64,000 nucleotides of DNA, taken from positions 516,297,665 to 516,361,664 of the forward strand of contig NC_045427.1 of NCBI RefSeq assembly GCF_902635505.1, given 5' to 3'. Position numbers and translations under genes: made by a program. Origin of the DNA: Sarcophilus harrisii (lineage: Eukaryota; Chordata; Mammalia; Dasyuromorphia; Dasyuridae). Positions 1 through 11,950 of the stretch are shown piece after piece; the first letter of the stretch is position 1, and each line of letters starts with the position of its first letter. The notes under the pieces are model-generated. The model did no database searches and was not told where the DNA came from. It saw nothing but the letters and a program-made list of their open reading frames with translations.

Positions 1-505
1 TAATGGTTGTTCAATGCAAAGTTACCAGCAGCATGCTGGCAAAGGTTGAGGAGTATGTCAACAGTATGCCACTTGAAAAGTAATATCAGTGTCAAAAGGA
101 ATCAAGATTTCTTTATATTTTCATACTTTCCCTCCTTTACAAAGAGAAAATCCATTTTATAAAATTAAGAAAGACTTAAATTTAAGAAGAATAAAATAAT
201 ACATTGTTTTAAAGAAAAATCACTTGGCAAATAATATTAATGGAAAGCAATGTTATATATGCGTTATAAATCCTGGCTCTGAAAAAAAAAAGATTTCATT
301 TCCCTTTCACATTTGGCCCTTTCTATAAAGCTTCAATAAATATAGGCTTCTTCATGTATAGTTTTTTGGTTCTATTTAAACATGCTCTATAGAGCCAGAC
401 ATTACCAATTGTCCCAAGATTTCTATTGACTTATAATTGAAGTGGATCTCTTTTATTGGAAGGCAATACATCACCAGACTTGGGGGTGCATTATCTTTTG
501 CTGTA
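1..505. other. AT-rich DNA, no feature recognised
   Basis: No repeat or gene identified. Short opposing open frames around 376-680 have no recognisable similarity and run into the L2 copy that follows. Confidence 0.5.
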
Positions 506-509
506 AGTC

Positions 510-1322
510 CTCCTCCCTTCCAAACTTCCCTATTACTATTGAGGGCATCTTCCCAGATCACCAGGCTCATAACCCAGGTATCATTTTTGACCTCTCATTA
601 TTTTTCATCTCTTCTATATACAACCTGTTGCCACATACAGTCTGTCAATTTCACTTTTGAAAGATCCCCCTTTCTCCTCTGACACTGCTACCATCCTGGT
701 GTAGACCCTCATTATCTTACACTTGGACAATAGCCTGCTGTGGGTCTTCCTGTAATCAATTTCTCTTCATTATAGTCCATCTCCCATTTAGCTGCCAAAG
801 TGATTTTCCTAAAGCACAGATCCAACCATACCAAATTCTACTCAACAAATATCATTGGCTGCCTATTACCTACAGGATCAAAATCCTCTGTTTGGTATTC
901 AATGCCCTTCATAATCTATCCTTTTCCTTACTTTCCAGTATTCTTACACCTTACTCCCTGCAATGTACTCTGATCTAGTGATAATAGCCTCCTAGATGCT
1001 CCAAAAACAAGACACTTCATCTCTTGGCTCTTGACATTTTCTCTATCACCCATGTGTGGAATATTTTTCTTCCTCATCTCTGCCTATTAATTTCTCTTGC
1101 TTCCCTCAAGTCCCAATTAAAATCCCATCTTTTAGCAGAAAGTCTTTCCCAACCCCTCAATTCTAGTGCCTTTCCTCTGTTGATTCTTTTCCATTTATCC
1201 TATTATCTCCCCCATTAGTTTGTGGACTTCTTGACGGCACTATTTTTGTCTTCTCTATCTTCAGTGCTTGGCCCAATACCTGATATATAGTAGGTACTTG
1301 ATAAATGTTTATTGACTGATTA
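510..1322 (+). mobile_element. L2 LINE, 3' part
   Basis: The order of motifs follows the 3' half of L2: an ACTATTGAGGGC-type start, GGCTGCCTATTACC, CCCTTCATAATCTATCC, TCCCTCAAGTCCCA, TCTTTCCCAACCCCTC, then the tail TAGGTACTTGATAAATG TTTATTGACTGA. It is old and diverged. Open frames inside are remnants of the reverse-transcriptase 3' region and untranslated tail. Confidence 0.8.
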
Positions 1323-1564
1323 TAAACCTTAAAGAAATTTTGTCTTCATTCATCAGTGGATATAGGAGGTTGACTGGGAGTTTGTTTTTCCAGTAGTAGA
1401 TTTGTACGATCCTTCACTGATGTCTTATGTGGAAGGTTGTGATGTGAAGGTATCCTTGGGTTCCTGAAGGTTACACTAGCAGAAGGTAAGCTCTGGCAAG
1501 CTCTACCAAAGTAGAAAGTTTTCTGAAATGGGTTTAGTGATGGATTATATAGGTAGAAGAATGG

Positions 1565-1775
1565 GCAAAGTGTTAGGAAGAACTGAGTTTGAGCCTTTGA
1601 TACAAGTTATGTCATGCTAGGCAAGTCATTCGTTTCTCTGCCTCAGTTTTCTTATCTATAAAATGGAGATAATATTAGCATCTACTTCCTAGGGTTTTTG
1701 TGAAGATAAAATCAAAGGAAATAATATATCCAAAGAATTTTACAAAGCTTAAAGTGTTATTTAAATGTTTGGGTT
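1565..1775 (+). mobile_element. MIR-type CORE-SINE
   Basis: Contains the CORE block, GCAAGTCATT...CCTCAGTTTTCTTATCT followed by ATAAAATGGAGATAATA, and a diverged 3' part. Old. Confidence 0.75.
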
Positions 1776-1984
1776 TTGTGGTGGTTTCTTTGTTTGTCTA
1801 ACAAACTAAACCAATAAGCTTATCATTGAGTTAGCTATAGAATAATGGAATTTTTAATCATGTCTACAGAAGGAGCACCTACTAAGCTGTAATAGGTTTG
1901 TGATTTGTATCAGTGATAGTAATATGTGCACAAATAAAATCTCATAAAATCCCAGACTTTTTAACCCTCTTTGAACCCAATCCA

Positions 1985-2870
1985 AATAAGCATTTGTTAA
2001 GTATTTATTTTATGCTATGAGTGAAGGTACAAAGAGTGAGGGAAGAGAATAAGAATTTATTAATCCACTTACTATGTACCAAGAACTATGCTATGTGTTT
2101 ACAAATATTATATCATTTGACCCTTACAATAACCCTGTAAGTTATCTTTATTTTCCAATTGAGAAACTGGGACAAACAGGTTAAGTTACTTGCCCATGGT
2201 CACAGTTAGTAAGTTTCTGAGGCTGGCTTTGAACTCAGATCTTCTTGACTCAGGACCTTATATTCTACTCATTACACCATTTAACTGCCTCCAAAAAAAA
2301 AAATCTACAAAGACCAAAAAAATCAGTCTATTTGCCCCCCAAATCTTATCATCTATAAGAGGGAGGGATATAACATGTAAATAAGTTATTTGAGAAGGTA
2401 GGAGAAAATATTAACTATGGAGTGATTCAAGGAAAACTTTGTATAGGAAAAGATATATGAGGATTCTGAGAGGTAGAATTGAAGAAAGAGGGTTTCCAGG
2501 TATGAGGCCTCTGCAAAGGCACAATGATAAAAAATGAAGTCATAAGGAAGGAACTGGTTTGGTCAAAAATTAGAGAATGTCTAGAAAAGTAATGTATAAT
2601 CAGTCCAGAAAGGTGATTTAGAGTCAGATTGTAAAGGGTTAAAGGCTAAACTGACAAAGTTGTATTTTATTTTAAAGGTAATAAGGAGCCACAAATGTTT
2701 CTTAAGTAGGGAAATGAAATGTTCAGACATGCTTTAGAAATATTATTTTTGAAATTTTCTCAGAGATTGGAGAGGAGAAAGACTGGAAGTCAATAGTCCT
2801 ATTTAGAAGTTGTTGCAGTAGTCTTGAAGTCCAGGGATCAATGATACCAAACCATCCATTCTCTTACCCA
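1985..2870 (-). mobile_element. L2 remnant interrupted by a MIR-type SINE (2048-2295)
   Basis: A short L2 3' end lies at about 1985-2040. A minus-strand MIR/MAR-type SINE follows, with TTGAGAAACTGGGACAAACAGG and a complement of the tRNA head ending near 2295. More L2 in minus orientation (GGTAATAAGGAGCCAC, CAGACATGCTTTAGAAATA) runs to about 2870. The L2 pieces are probably one element split by the SINE. Confidence 0.65.
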
Positions 2871-2879
2871 ATCTTCCTT

Positions 2880-3305
2880 GTGAGAAAATTAGAGGTTGCA
2901 TTTATTGGAAGTCAATTAAGGCATAAGGATGCAAATAGTGACCAAGGAGTATGTATCTCACTAACTAATGTATATGAGAATTGAACTTGATTGCCAAACT
3001 TCATTAACACTATGGTTTAATCCATTAAATTAGCTAACCCAGACTATATTACTACAAGCCACTTCACTTTACATGTGTCTAGATGATAGGGATTTGGTTA
3101 AGCAACAGGAAATGGTATAACGTACAGCAACAATATGATAAATAACCAAATTTAAAGACTGCTAAGAGCATGACCAAATCAGAGCTAGTGGTACCACAGG
3201 AGAATCAAGGTTGAAAAAAGAGTAGCTGTTTGTCAGTGTAATTTTGAATTCAGGCTTCCCCTTTTGTACTGCTCTTCAATTTAGCTCTTCTTCCAAAACA
3301 CTGAA
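2880..3305. other. Unique AT-rich DNA
   Basis: Nothing recognised on either strand. Confidence 0.5.
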
Positions 3306-3320
3306 GAGTTCTGATTTACT

Positions 3321-3464
3321 ATTTTTGTCGTTGAGGCAATTAGGCTTAAGTGACAGGCAAGTCACACAGCAAGGAAGCCTTAAGTGTCTGGAGGCTAGAT
3401 TTGAACTCAGGTTCTCCTAACTTCAGGGTTGTTGCTCTATCAACTGCACCCACCTAATTGCTCC
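3321..3464 (-). mobile_element. SINE1/WALLSI-type tRNA SINE with TSD
   Basis: The reverse complement carries the tRNA-derived head and the GTCACTTAAGCC-type body of the common marsupial SINE. Flanks TCTGATTTACT (3310-3320) and TCTGATTTGCT (3467-3477) match at 10 of 11 bases and are read as target-site duplications. Confidence 0.8.
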
Positions 3465-3479
3465 ACTCTGATTTGCTTG

Positions 3480-4955
3480 GAACTAATCATCATTGAATTC
3501 TTCAACTTTGTTTTCACCTCAAATTAAATGCTAATGTTATAAGTGAGCCAGCCTTACATATTTGGTGTGTCAAGCCCTTCTCTGATGTATCATTTTGTTT
3601 TTTTGATAAGTATCTTTTAAACCTCTAAAGACTTTTATCTTACCATCTCAGAAGCATGAATGGACGAAAGCTTCCCTCAAATCTCATCTCAAATGACTTT
3701 ACTTCAAAGGTTGATCATCATAACTCGTTATTTATGAGTCTCCCAGATCAGCCTATTAGTAGGATGGATACACATAAACCAAGCAGAATGCTGCACTTCT
3801 CTTTTAATACTAAGTTGTCTCAGCACATTGCTTCCACATTAAAATAGCTTGGCTTCCAGTAAAATTGTCTATTGATTTTGAAATTCTTTAACTCGCTTAT
3901 GCAGTATACAGTTTTAGTAGTGCTACAAAATCTTCCAACCATTTCTTCAATCATCTGTCCCCAGTCACTCAGTGATCTGAATTGGTTGACTATCTGGGGT
4001 ACTCTAAATGCAGCCCTAGAGTAAAGGGAGTCCAAGCTTCTGTAATTATACTACACAGTTGTGGAATTGTCTTCCAAGAAAATTTTAGAAAGCTGAATTT
4101 TACCCAGCCTTTAAATAAAAACACAAACATTTCTCCTGTTAATTCCTTTTCTATATTGTAAAGTTTCCTGCTGGAACTTATATGAAGGACATGACATAAT
4201 TGTATTTTGTTTTCATTAAATGTTTCATTTGAGTTGGTAACTCAACATACTTCACAGCCTGGCACATTTTTTTTCTCTTGGCAACCATTTTTCTAGTATA
4301 GAGATGCCTCTTTCATCACTAAAGGAAAATAGTTGGATTCTGTTCATGCCTAGGAAAAAATAACCTTCTGGGCTCAACTGATGTGAAGTCAGTCCTTCCA
4401 TGAGAGAAGGCATGCATTGAAAGGGAAGGATTAATTGGGAGCAAAGGTGATGATGTGCAGTTATCTTACCACTGAACCTAGAAGAGCATCAGTGAATAGA
4501 TTATGGAAAAGAAGACTTACACAAGGAGTACTGCTATTAGGAAAGCTCAGTGGAAATGAATTTAAGATAAGCCTTGCAATGAGTTATGTTTCACTCTCTA
4601 ATTTTTAGAAACCTTTAAAAAGTACTACTTTGGTGCCTCTCCATGGGTCCTTGTAGGCTATGTCAGTAGAGCCCAAGTTCTGGCAGGTTCTTCCATGATG
4701 CAAAGGCTTCAAGTATAGTTCTAGTAGCAGATTGTGTCTGTTCCTAAGGACCAGCCTATCTAAACATGGAAAGAACCATCACCAGTAGATTAGGTTCTTG
4801 GTGAAAAATATATGAAATGGTCTCCTGGATCTCACTAATTGACCAACAAAAGTGCCAGGCCAACCTCATTTGGGATTGCCTTAGAATGAATATAAATAGC
4901 AGTTTTGTTGCTGTTTGAGTCAGAAAAGCTGAAGGTCTTCTTCTCCTGAACTAAT
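3480..4955. other. Unique DNA, no feature recognised
   Basis: About 1.5 kb without an identifiable repeat or gene. Short frames at 3656-4035 on both strands have no known similarity. Confidence 0.5.
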
Positions 4956-4959
4956 TTCC

Positions 4960-5225
4960 TTTTTTTGTGGGGGGAAGCACTTATCTTCCTCAAACTGAGA
5001 CCTATTAAAGACTTTAACTTAAAAAGGTCAAGGTCTCCTACTATATCGTGGACCATTTCCAATCATCCTGATCTATATCTGACTTGGATTCAGATGATTC
5101 TGGAGAACAAAGTGAGGTGCTGACTCTGTATAACCCTTCCTCCCTCAAACCCAATTCACTTGTATGTCATGGATCAATTTCCTGATGTTATAGTTGCCTT
5201 TGAGAAAGAAGGACAAACAATAAGC
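4960..5225 (+). mobile_element. Marsupial interspersed repeat ending AAGGACAAACAA (copy 1)
   Basis: The order AAACTGAGACC, TTAAAAAGGTCAAGGTCTCC, CCAATTCACTTGTATGTCATG, GAAGGACAAACAATAAGC is shared with 50515-50775. I recall this as a frequent marsupial repeat whose tail ends in GAACGAAGGACAAACAA. The tail suggests mobilisation by an RTE-type LINE; I cannot give the database name. Confidence 0.65.
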
Positions 5226-5603
5226 ATCCTTGATAATCATTTGCAAAAAGATCCCATGAAAATAGTTACAGTTTATAGACCAGCAGCTGTTACAAAGTAT
5301 GTAAAATGGAGCAATTCTGCAAAGAATTTAATAAGATCCTGTAAATTTAGTCAACATTGACTTAAATATTTACTCAATGATTTCAATTCAAAGGTGGGCA
5401 GGATAATGGGCAATGTAAAATATTTTGACAAATATGGTTCAACTATAAATTATTGCTTCCTTGACTGATTAGGGATAAGAGAAGGGACTAAAAGCCTAGG
5501 AGCTTGGCAGAAGCCACATGCATGTCATGTATACTTCAAGAATCAGGAAATACTTGACAGAGGCCAAAATAACATCACCAAAAATGAAAATGATTATATT
5601 TTA

Positions 5604-5745
5604 TTAATTTTTTTCCCTGAAGCAATTGGGGTTAAGTGATTTTCCCAGGGTCACACAGTTAGGAATTTTGTTAAGTATCTGACTCCAGTCCTCCTGACTT
5701 CAGGGCAGTTGTTCTATTCATTGTGCCATCTAGTTGCTACTGAAT
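5604..5745 (-). mobile_element. SINE1/WALLSI-type tRNA SINE with perfect TSD
   Basis: Minus-strand SINE (GCAATTGGGGTTAAGTGATT...GGTCACACAGTTAGG...) flanked by the 13-bp direct repeat TGATTATATTTTA at 5591-5603 and 5746-5758. The intact duplication marks a relatively recent insertion. Confidence 0.88.
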
Positions 5746-5759
5746 TGATTATATTTTAA

Positions 5760-6785
5760 CCTAAAGGAAATGACTTCTTACCATTGTGAGTGTCATTTGG
5801 TAAATCAGCTGTTTCTGAACAATTAATAATTAGAAGAATAAAAATTAAAAACAAGCACACAAACACCAAATTGTCTATTAGTACTTAAGAAATAGATAAG
5901 AAAAACAATATTGACATAGACTATCATGATTTCCTAAGGAAGTTTGATAGATATCAATCAATTGCCATAAAAAAGAAACTAAAGAAACACAGAGTCTGCC
6001 TTAGCCAGCAAATATACTCTTCTCACCAGATAGAGAGATGCGGCATTCAAGACCAAAAACTGATTTAGAAAGTGAACTTCTTTGTAAGCATAATGGAAAA
6101 GAATAATGGAAGATTGCTACCAGTATTACCTCATAAAGATAATAAAAAGTTGTTGAGAATAATGGAGGTGGAAAAGAAGTTGACAGAAAACTCTGTAACT
6201 TTGTAAGGATGTTAACTCATCCTTAGAAAAATAGGAGCAGAAACCATCTCTACTGATATCTATTCTAGTGCTTCTCTAGGAGATAGATAAAACAATCTTT
6301 TTTGATTCAGAATGCATTTTACAATCATGTAGAGCTTTGGGAGGAAGTGTATAGGATCATTATGAATATTTTGCCATTTACAAAAAAAAATTATGGTTAT
6401 ATGAGTTTTTAGATCATTTGTATTCTGGATAAATGATACTTTATTGTTTGATAAATTACTTTTAATAGGATTTTTATTACTCATTGTGTATTTTTAAGTC
6501 TGTCTTTGAAAAGTTCAGAATCTTAAAATCTGGAAGTAGGGGAAAATGTATATATCCACACACACATACATAATGCTTTTTTTGGGAAAAATTGTTTTAC
6601 TGCTATGGTGTTTTTTCCCCTCTATATTATAGTCACTTACCCTCCTCACTTTTCCCTTATAACAAAGAAATATAGTGAAGCAAAATAAAACAGCACACTT
6701 AACATTAATAGCCTTTCCTGTGTCTGTTTGTCGCCTGAGAAAAATAAGGTATGGTTCTTCATTAGTCTTCTGGAGTCAAGACAGG
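5760..6785. other. Unique AT-rich DNA
   Basis: No repeat, exon or RNA gene recognised. A short ACACACATACATA run sits near 6560. Confidence 0.5.
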
Positions 6786-6786
6786 T

Positions 6787-7030
6787 CATTTCAGTTGTAT
6801 CCTTCTTTTTGTGAATCTATTTGGGGGTTTTCTGGCAAAGATATTGGAATGGTTTGCCATTTCCTTCTCTAGCTCATTTTACAGATGAGGAACTAAGGTA
6901 AACAGGATTAAATTATTTGCCCAGGGTCATACAGACAGTAAGTGCCAGAGGCCAGATTTGAACTCTGGAAGATGAGTTTTCCTGACTTCAGGTCTAACAT
7001 TATCCATTATAGAGCCCTCTAACTTCCCCT
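6787..7030 (-). mobile_element. MAR1-type SINE
   Basis: Reading plus strand: GGGGGTTTTCTGGCAAAGAT, GGTTTGCCATTTCCTTCTC, ACAGATGAGGAACTAAGG, TGCCCAGGGTCATACAGA, then the complement of the tRNA head. This is the marsupial CORE-SINE whose 3' end resembles an RTE/BovB tail. Confidence 0.85.
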
Positions 7031-7630
7031 AGAGAAGTGATTACATTTAGCTAAATTTAAATGTCTTCTAGACTAATTTTCATTTCCATTATTTTAGTAA
7101 TCGTGTCTGTTGTCTCAGTTTTACATCACTTTTTATATCATTTTAAATAAGTCTTCTCAAATATCATTCCACAATTTGTTATTCCCTAATCAGTGGATCT
7201 CCACTTTGCTTTTATTTTTTCCTCCTCTAGAAAAAAGTTACTGGGAATATAGGGTATATATGAGACTTTTCCCTCTGTCATGAAATTTCTTGGGATATAA
7301 GTCCATTAATGATGTTAATGAGTCAAAGGGGCTTGTACAATTTAGTGATTCTTCTAGCATACTTCCAAATTGTTTGACCAATTCAAAGCTCCAAGTAAGC
7401 CTGTTCTCCCATAATGACTGTTTCTGGGTTTTATCATCTTTACCAATTTGATGGTTGTTATGTGAAATTTTACTGTTGTTTAAATGAGCATTTCTTATTA
7501 ATAGTAACTTGAAACATTTTTATACAGTTGTGGATCATTTACATTTTTTCTCTCAAAGAACTCATGTCTTATAAATAGGATTTTAATTGGTGTTTTATAT
7601 TGGCTTTCACTTATCCTGGATATCAAATCT

Positions 7631-7777
7631 TTTTTTTTTTTTTTTCTGAGACAATTGGGGTTATGTGACTTGCCCAGGATCACACAACTAGGGAGTGTTA
7701 AGTGTCTGAGCCACATTTGAACTCAGGTCCTTCTGACTTCAGGGCTGGTGCTCTATCCACTACACCACCTAGCTGCC
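7631..7777 (-). mobile_element. Young SINE1/WALLSI SINE nested in L1, perfect TSD
   Basis: A poly-T head (complement of the A-tail), then GAGACAATTGGGGTTATGTG...CTAGCTGCC. The 16-mer CCTGGATATCAAATCT flanks it at 7615-7630 and 7778-7793, although the first two bases may belong to the SINE end. The perfect duplication and long T run make this one of the youngest insertions here. Confidence 0.93.
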
Positions 7778-7843
7778 CCTGGATATCAAATCTTCATCAA
7801 ATATATTTAAAGCAAATTTTTCCCAATAGATGGCTTTTCTTCT

Positions 7844-8090
7844 TGGGCAACTAAATGATGCAATGGAGGAAATGTTAAGCCTGCAGTCAGGAAAACTCAT
7901 CTTCCTCAGTTTAAATCTTGCTTCAGACACTTCTTAGCTATGTGACTCTAGGCAAGTCACTTAACCTTTTTTGCCTGTTTTCTCCTCTGTAAAATAAGTG
8001 GGGAAGGAAATAACCGGTATCTGCCAAGAAAACTCCAAATGGGATAATGAAGAGTTGGAGATGACCAAACAATAGCAACTATACCCTTCT
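7844..8090 (+). mobile_element. MAR1-type SINE nested in L1
   Basis: Plus-strand tRNA-like head GGGCAACTAAATGATGCA, CORE part GCAAGTCACTTAACC, then GCCAAGAAAACTCCAAATGG and the tail GAAGAGTTGGAGATGACC. Confidence 0.85.
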
Positions 8091-8289
8091 TTTTCTAACT
8101 ATACTGATTATACTTGTGAAAAAAGCTTTTAAACTTTGCATAATTGAAATATTCCATTTTGTATTTTGTGATTTCCTACATACCCTATTTCTATATGAAA
8201 TTTCCTCCAAAACATGGATATGAAAAATATTTTTCAGTGTTTTTCTAGTTTTTTAATAAATTGGTTATTTTCCACATGCTCTTTGTGAA

Positions 8290-8695
8290 TTTGAAAATTT
8301 CTACCCCAAAATTATAGTGTTTTAAGATTTAAAAATTCCATTGCATAAAGTCAATTTCACTGAAATGTCAAAATTAAGTTTACATTTGTCATTTTGGTGA
8401 TGAATATTTCTTCTGTGAAAATCACAACCCATTCACAAGTTATTGCACGGAATTCTTTTCTGTCCTCTCTATAATTCTCAGAAAATTACCTACCCAATGG
8501 AGGAAGCCTCCTTTGAAGTCTTTTAATATTTTGTAGATATTAATGCAAAACTTGGGTTGTTTTTCTATTCCATCACTTTTTTTTACATAAGCGTCAGAAA
8601 GTTTATTTGTGCAAAATTGACTGATTCTTTTTTTATTACATTTTTAAGTTCCAAACTGTGTTTTTTGCTATTCTGTATTAGAAAAAGCCAACATT
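8290..8695. other. Unassigned T-rich DNA
   Basis: Possibly further eroded L1, but I cannot align it. No gene recognised. Confidence 0.4.
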
Positions 8696-8697
8696 TT

Positions 8698-8705
8698 ACA
8701 CACAA

Positions 8706-8743
<38 letters not shown>
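8698..8743 (+). repeat. (CA)n microsatellite
   Basis: ACACAACACACAT followed by about 30 bases of pure AC/CA repeat. Confidence 0.95.
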
Positions 8744-8744
<1 letters not shown>

Positions 8745-8745
<1 letters not shown>

Positions 8746-9003
8746 ACCATACCATGCATATTTCTATTTATTAATTTTTTTTTCTGGAGGTGGATAGCAT
8801 TTTCCTTTATAGGTCTTGTTAGTAGATTTTCATATTTACAATGTTCAGAATAGCTTAGTCATTCATAGATGTTCTTTAAACATATTATTATTACTGCATA
8901 CAATGTTCTCTTGGTTCTGTTCATTTTACTCTTCATTTTTTCAAGCAAATCTTTTCACATTTTTCTAAAATCAACTGCTCATTCACAAATTAATTTATAA
9001 TCT
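8745..9003 (-). mobile_element. L1 LINE 3' fragment
   Basis: Antisense of a marsupial L1 3' end: GGAGGTGGATAGCATTTTCC, CAATGTTCTCTTGGTTCTGT and CAAGCAAATCTTTTCAC in order. It abuts the 5' end of the next element in opposite orientation. Confidence 0.7.
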
Positions 9004-9020
9004 CATTGAGTGTAGGGAAG

Positions 9021-11200
9021 GATTCTGGGAAGATGGCAAAATAGTTAATTTCTGGCAGGTTAGTAAATTTCAGGCTGTCCGGATTTCCCCCACAAATAGA
9101 ACAAATTTATGCCTCAAGGAGCACATAAATTAGTTTAAAAAAAAAAAAAGACTTGAGGCAGAATAGGTGTTCTCCTGACACAACTCCACAAGGTGTGAAG
9201 AAAAACTCCCAGTCGGGATTAACTTGCCAGAAGTGCAAACATCTCCAGGCTGGCTCTCCAGAAACAAGTGGGGATCCCTCAGGCTAGTTAAGTGTGCCTG
9301 GAGCCTCTACAGGAACCACAGACACTTTCACCTTCCCGAATTGTTTGTCCATTGTGGATTAGAATCCAAGAAGACAGAGTAAATCTCAACTGATTGGGAA
9401 CATGAGGCCCAGCTATGCTGCTGAGACAAAGCCCTGAGAGAGAAGGATAGCACTTGATGAGTACAGAAGTAGCAGGGCAGAGGGACACTGCTGGCTGTGG
9501 GCCCTATAGCAGAGTAGAGTTCTTGGTTTGGGGTTCCTGGTCAGAGTGTAGAGCTGGAGGGAAGCTTGAGGCATTATCCCTCCAGTACTCTATGATTAGA
9601 AGTGTTTACACTAATACCTAGTATTAAAAAAAAAAAAAATGAATGGGCAAAGAAGGAAAAAACCTACCTTTTAAACATATTATGGGAACAGGGAAGATAG
9701 GGTTTCATCTTCAGAGGAAGACATTTTACTAAAAAAAAAACCTTCTACTCCAAAGAGTAATATGAAATGGCTCCCTACTCAGTTCTTAATTTATAGAACT
9801 CAAAAAGCATTCAATAAATAAATGAGAGACACTGAAGAAAAACTAAAGAAAAATTAAAAACAAAAACCAAGATTATGAAAAAAAAAAGTTAACCAATCAG
9901 AAAAGGAGGTACAGTCTCAAAGATGAAAATAACCCGTTGAAAATTAGAAATGGGCAAGGGAAAGCCAGTGAAACTATGAGAGACCAAGACATAACAAAAC
10001 AGATTATAAAGAATGAGAAAATAGAACAGAATGTGAAACATCTCATAAACAAAACAAAACAAAAACAGAAACAAAAACCAGATCTGGAGAGCAGAGCAAG
10101 AAGAGAAAATATGAGTAATTAACTGGACTACCAAAATAGTTGTGACCAAAAAAGAGAACCTTGACAGAATAATGCAGGAAATAGTCCTAGAAAATTGTCC
10201 TGGAATAATAGAACATGAGGGGGAAGTAGAAATAGAAAAAATCCACTGATTACCACCTCAAAAAGATTCTTCATGAAAAAACACATAGGAATATTATTGC
10301 CAAATTTTGAAACCCCCAGATCAAAGAGAAAATTTTGCAAGAAACAAGAAAAAAACAATTCAAATATACTGGAACTACAATTAGAATTGTACAAGACTTA
10401 TCAGCAGCTACAATAAAAGACTTCAAGTCTTGGAATCATATCTATAGACAAGCAAAAGAACTAGGCCTGTAGCCAAAAACATCATATCTAGCAAAATTAT
10501 CTATAATTTTCAATGAGAAAAAATGGCTATTCAATGAACTTGCAGATTTTTAAGACTTTCAACCAAACCCAAACAATAGAAAATTTAACATGTAAGAGCC
10601 AATATTAAAAAGCAATTTTAAGGAACTCAACATAGACAAACTGTTTAAACATGGACAAATTGTTTATTTTTTTTTATATGGAAAATATATACTTTATGTT
10701 TAAGATTTACATTAACAATAGGATACAATCAAAACATAGATTGGCAGAGTAATGCTAAAAATCATGTTATATAAATGAGGTGCAGAGGAAGAATAAATAC
10801 AGAGGCATTAGAGGAGAGAGGAGAGCTCCTAGTTCTGAAAATCTACTTATATCTGGGTTGGGTTCAATAGACAACAATACATATATGCCATGAAGGGTAT
10901 AGCATCTTCTAAAATGTATAAAGAAATAAGGAGGGAAGGATAGGTAGATGAGGAAACAAAGAATGAAGGAAGCAGACAAGGGAGGAATACCTGGGTGGCA
11001 GGAGGTTATAATAGTAAGCCAAGTTATGAAGCAGAATTTAATGAGTTAGCAGGGATAGAAAAGACATGTGTATCTGGGGTATGTGTGTGTATGTATGTAT
11101 CTCCATATGTATATATATATATATATATATATATTTTTTTCTTAATTGTAGTGTGCTTGGGAATGGGAGGAATGAAAGGGAGATATGTATATGCCTATGT

Positions 11201-11264
<64 letters not shown>

Positions 11265-11549
11265 CTTTTTTTTAACTATAGCCTGCTTGGAAGTGGTGAG
11301 GGGGAAGGAAGAGGGGAAAATAAAATAGAATATGCAGCAGAGAACAAAAGAACAATTTACAAGAAAGTAAAGAAAAGATGGACACTCATGAATATAATTA
11401 CTTCTACTAATATATATATACTTTCTTACATTTGTATTTGTTGTCATATTCTGAATCCATGATCGTGTTCTCTTTTGTTTTGTATTGCTTTTCTGTTTTT
11501 CTTTTTGTTTATTGTTTCTTTGAATAAAATAAATTTGAGGGAAAAAAGG
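9021..11549 (+). mobile_element. HAL1-like element: L1 5' region plus ORF1, no ORF2
   Basis: The start GATTCTGGGAAGATGGC resembles an L1 5' end and is followed by about 900 bp of leader. An ORF1-like region at roughly 9,880-10,555 follows. Its 9937-10122 frame encodes a charged, probably coiled-coil part, and further on the bases for RNIIAKF, KELGLQPK and AKLSIIFNEKKWLFNEL match the order of the L1 ORF1p C-terminal domain. The frame is interrupted by stops and shifts. After ORF1 there is no reverse-transcriptase sequence, only about 1 kb of purine-rich DNA with AT repeats ending in GAATAAAATAAA. This layout is that of HAL1 (half-L1) elements. An L1 with an internal deletion is the alternative. 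Confidence 0.65.
11111..11262 (+). repeat. (TA)n / TATG tracts inside the HAL1-like element
   Basis: Two runs of alternating TA, 11111-11132 and about 11210-11258, with CATA units around them. They yield long artefactual frames of Ile and Tyr on both strands. They could extrude as cruciforms. Confidence 0.9.
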
Positions 11550-11942
11550 GACATGTGTGCGTATATAAAACAATTTTACAATTGTTAACAATTGTTTTTT
11601 CAGATAAGTGTGAAAGTGAAGAGTTTATGTAGTTAGTTAAGCACTACACGATTTCAAGAGATGGAGAGCTCAGTGTTAGGGGAAAAGAGGTTGGAATGAC
11701 CTGATAATATTTTATGATTTGAGCTTGAAGAATAAAAAGAACTGAAATAGGGAATGATGGGTATTTCACTTTCAAAATCCAGAATTTTGAAATTCCTTGA
11801 TTTAACTATAATCTATCATTCCATCTTCCCCATGCCCTTATTCTTCCTAGTCTATTTTTTATCTTCATCATGACTACCAGTTCCTTCACCCTTTAGGGCT
11901 TTTTCCTCTAGCTTCATTTTCTTCCTTTCTCAATACTGACCC
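11550..11942. other. AT-rich spacer, no feature recognised
   Basis: Lies between the HAL1-like element and the hAT MITE. No gene or classifiable repeat is seen. Confidence 0.45.
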
Positions 11943-11950
11943 TCTATTTA

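Larger units (their letters stand above)
7100..8285 (-). mobile_element. L1 LINE, ORF2/3' region, hosting two SINEs
   Basis: The reverse complement follows the end of marsupial L1 ORF2 and its flanking region: GAGTCAAAGGGGCTTGTACA, CTTCCAAATTGTTTGACCAA, GAGCATTTCTTATTAATAG, TTTTGTATTTTGTGATTTCC in antisense order. It is strongly diverged with no usable frame. Two later SINEs split it at 7631-7777 and 7844-8090. Confidence 0.7.

Noticed and set aside
10995-11591. Long frames of Tyr and Ile on both strands
   Set aside because: Translation of (TA)n and TATG repeats within the HAL1-like element.
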